Positions 63,096 through 64,000 of a stretch of DNA of 64,000 nucleotides are shown here, one piece after another. The notes under the pieces are model-generated. The model was given only the letters and a program-made list of their open reading frames with translations. It searched no databases and was not told the DNA's origin. Both the position numbers and the translations under genes were made by a program. The stretch covers positions 10,834,932 to 10,898,931 of the forward strand of contig CAIIXF020000012.1 in the NCBI GenBank assembly GCA_903813345.2. Direction: 5' to 3'. Position 1 is the first letter of the stretch. Each line of letters opens with the position of its first letter. This DNA is from Owenia fusiformis (taxonomy: Eukaryota; Annelida; Polychaeta; Sabellida; Oweniidae).

Positions 63096-63998
63096 CTATA
63101 GTAGGTTCATGTAAAATGCTCGTTCTTTTTCATAAGCTTCATTGGTTTTGGGAATGCTTGGATCAAGAATTGTAACCTCAGTTGCCAGTTTCATTTCAGT
63201 AAAGAACCGAACAAACTGTTCCCCCAATGCATCACATACAATCTTATCTTCTCTTAGAGCTTTAATCCCCTCTTCTATGTCACATGGAAGATTTGGAGCA
63301 TTTGGGTCATTTTCAGCTGGAAGTTGAAGTTTCCGCTGGATACCATCAATACCAGCAGCCACTGTCGCAGCAGCAATGAGATATGGGTTGCCTAGACCTC
63401 CTGCCATTCGGTTCTCCATATATGTACCTCTATCGCCATTGTTTTTTACCCTAATCAGAGCATTTCTGTCGTCAATCCCCCAGTTTGCTTTACATGGGTC
63501 TAATGACTGACCAACTCGTCTGAAACAGTTGACAGTTGGTGAATGAAGCACATAGATTGCTCTGGCATGGGACAATACACCTGCAAGCCAATGTTCAGCT
63601 AGACTTGATAAGTTGTTCAACTTTTCTGGGTTGTAAAACATGTTCTTTCCTAGCTTGTCCAAAATAGAAAGGTTCAAGTTGAGTCCGCATGTCGACCCCA
63701 TTTTATGGGCTGTCATAAATGATGCAAGATAACCAGCTTTCTTTACAATTTCTTTGATTGCATATTTTGCTACATAGGCACCATCTACAGAGGCAAGACC
63801 AATTTTTGGTGATGTCGATATTTCAAAAAGTCCATCGACGTCTTCAGTATGCAACGCTTCAATATCAAGACCAACTTTCCTTAGATTTTCCTCTATTGGA
63901 AACATGACATTACCAAATTCTGTAACGAGAGACTGGTTGTATAAACCAGTTTTACCTTTGTAAATTGGTGTCTCATTATCCTTATGAAAGATATGGAA
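63096..63998 (-). CDS. Lengsin / glutamine-synthetase-like protein, C-terminal part (5' end beyond window)
   Basis: A single open minus-strand stretch of 301 codons including the stop, continuing off the right edge. It has the glutamine synthetase C-terminal fold: IYKGKTGLYNQSLVTEFG, YVLHSPTVNCFRRV, then ENRMAGGLGNPYLIAAATVA and AGIDGIQRKL. The N-rich loop where active enzymes read G-x-H-x-H-x-S is GLNLNLS here, so the conserved histidines are Asn/Leu. This fits lengsin (LGSN), a glutamine-synthetase relative without enzyme activity that is a structural protein in vertebrate lens. In invertebrates the role is unknown. No intron is seen in this part. It lies opposite to, and probably within, the end of CENPJ. 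Confidence 0.8.
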   Translation of the reverse strand, partial: FHIFHKDNETPIYKGKTGLYNQSLVTEFGNVMFPIEENLRKVGLDIEALHTEDVDGLFEISTSPKIGLASVDGAYVAKYAIKEIVKKAGYLASFMTAHKMGSTCGLNLNLSILDKLGKNMFYNPEKLNNLSSLAEHWLAGVLSHARAIYVLHSPTVNCFRRVGQSLDPCKANWGIDDRNALIRVKNNGDRGTYMENRMAGGLGNPYLIAAATVAAGIDGIQRKLQLPAENDPNAPNLPCDIEEGIKALREDKIVCDALGEQFVRFFTEMKLATEVTILDPSIPKTNEAYEKERAFYMNLL

Positions 63999-64000
63999 CT

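Overview
The window is animal nuclear DNA: AT-rich, with genes cut into many short GT-AG exons and about a dozen kinds of mobile or tandem repeat. The gene set (trichoplein, CPAP/CENPJ, an ependymin-related protein, short secreted lipases, a lengsin-like protein) fits an invertebrate, perhaps a marine deuterostome or lophotrochozoan. I cannot name the species. All exon models below were built by eye from splice sites, reading phase and remembered family sequence.

Layout. 1-6835 (+): the 3' twelve exons of a trichoplein (TCHP) gene, with an 849-bp fold-back element in one intron. 6836-13690: no gene found, only repeats and small inverted-repeat elements. 13700-15933 (+): an ependymin-related secreted protein with TATA box and polyA signal. 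16370-18773 (-): an unrecognised protein of about 200 residues. 18774-23760: transposon remnants, including one hAT-like element nested in another. 23811-60527 (+): twenty coding exons of a CPAP/CENPJ (SAS-4) gene, 1471 codons, lacking only the last part of the C-terminal TCP10/G-box domain. Three genes lie on the opposite strand inside CENPJ introns: an acidic protein of unknown function (35186-37069) and two tandem lipases with identical exon structure (39060-43636 and 45342-50807). 63096-63998 (-): the 3' end of a lengsin/glutamine-synthetase-like gene that runs off the window.

TCHP and CPAP are both centrosome/centriole proteins in animals. The lipases and the ependymin-related protein are predicted secreted proteins. 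I see no operon-like link between the genes.

The most unusual signal is recurrent: short tandem duplications here repeatedly span exon-intron junctions. I count six. They are a TCHP acceptor (93 bp, in frame), a CENPJ acceptor (111 bp, three copies), a second diverged CENPJ acceptor copy, a CENPJ donor grown into a roughly 19-copy 74-bp array, a lipase donor (58 bp, two copies) and a lipase acceptor grown into a roughly 15-copy 53-bp array. Each leaves decoy splice sites beside the real one.
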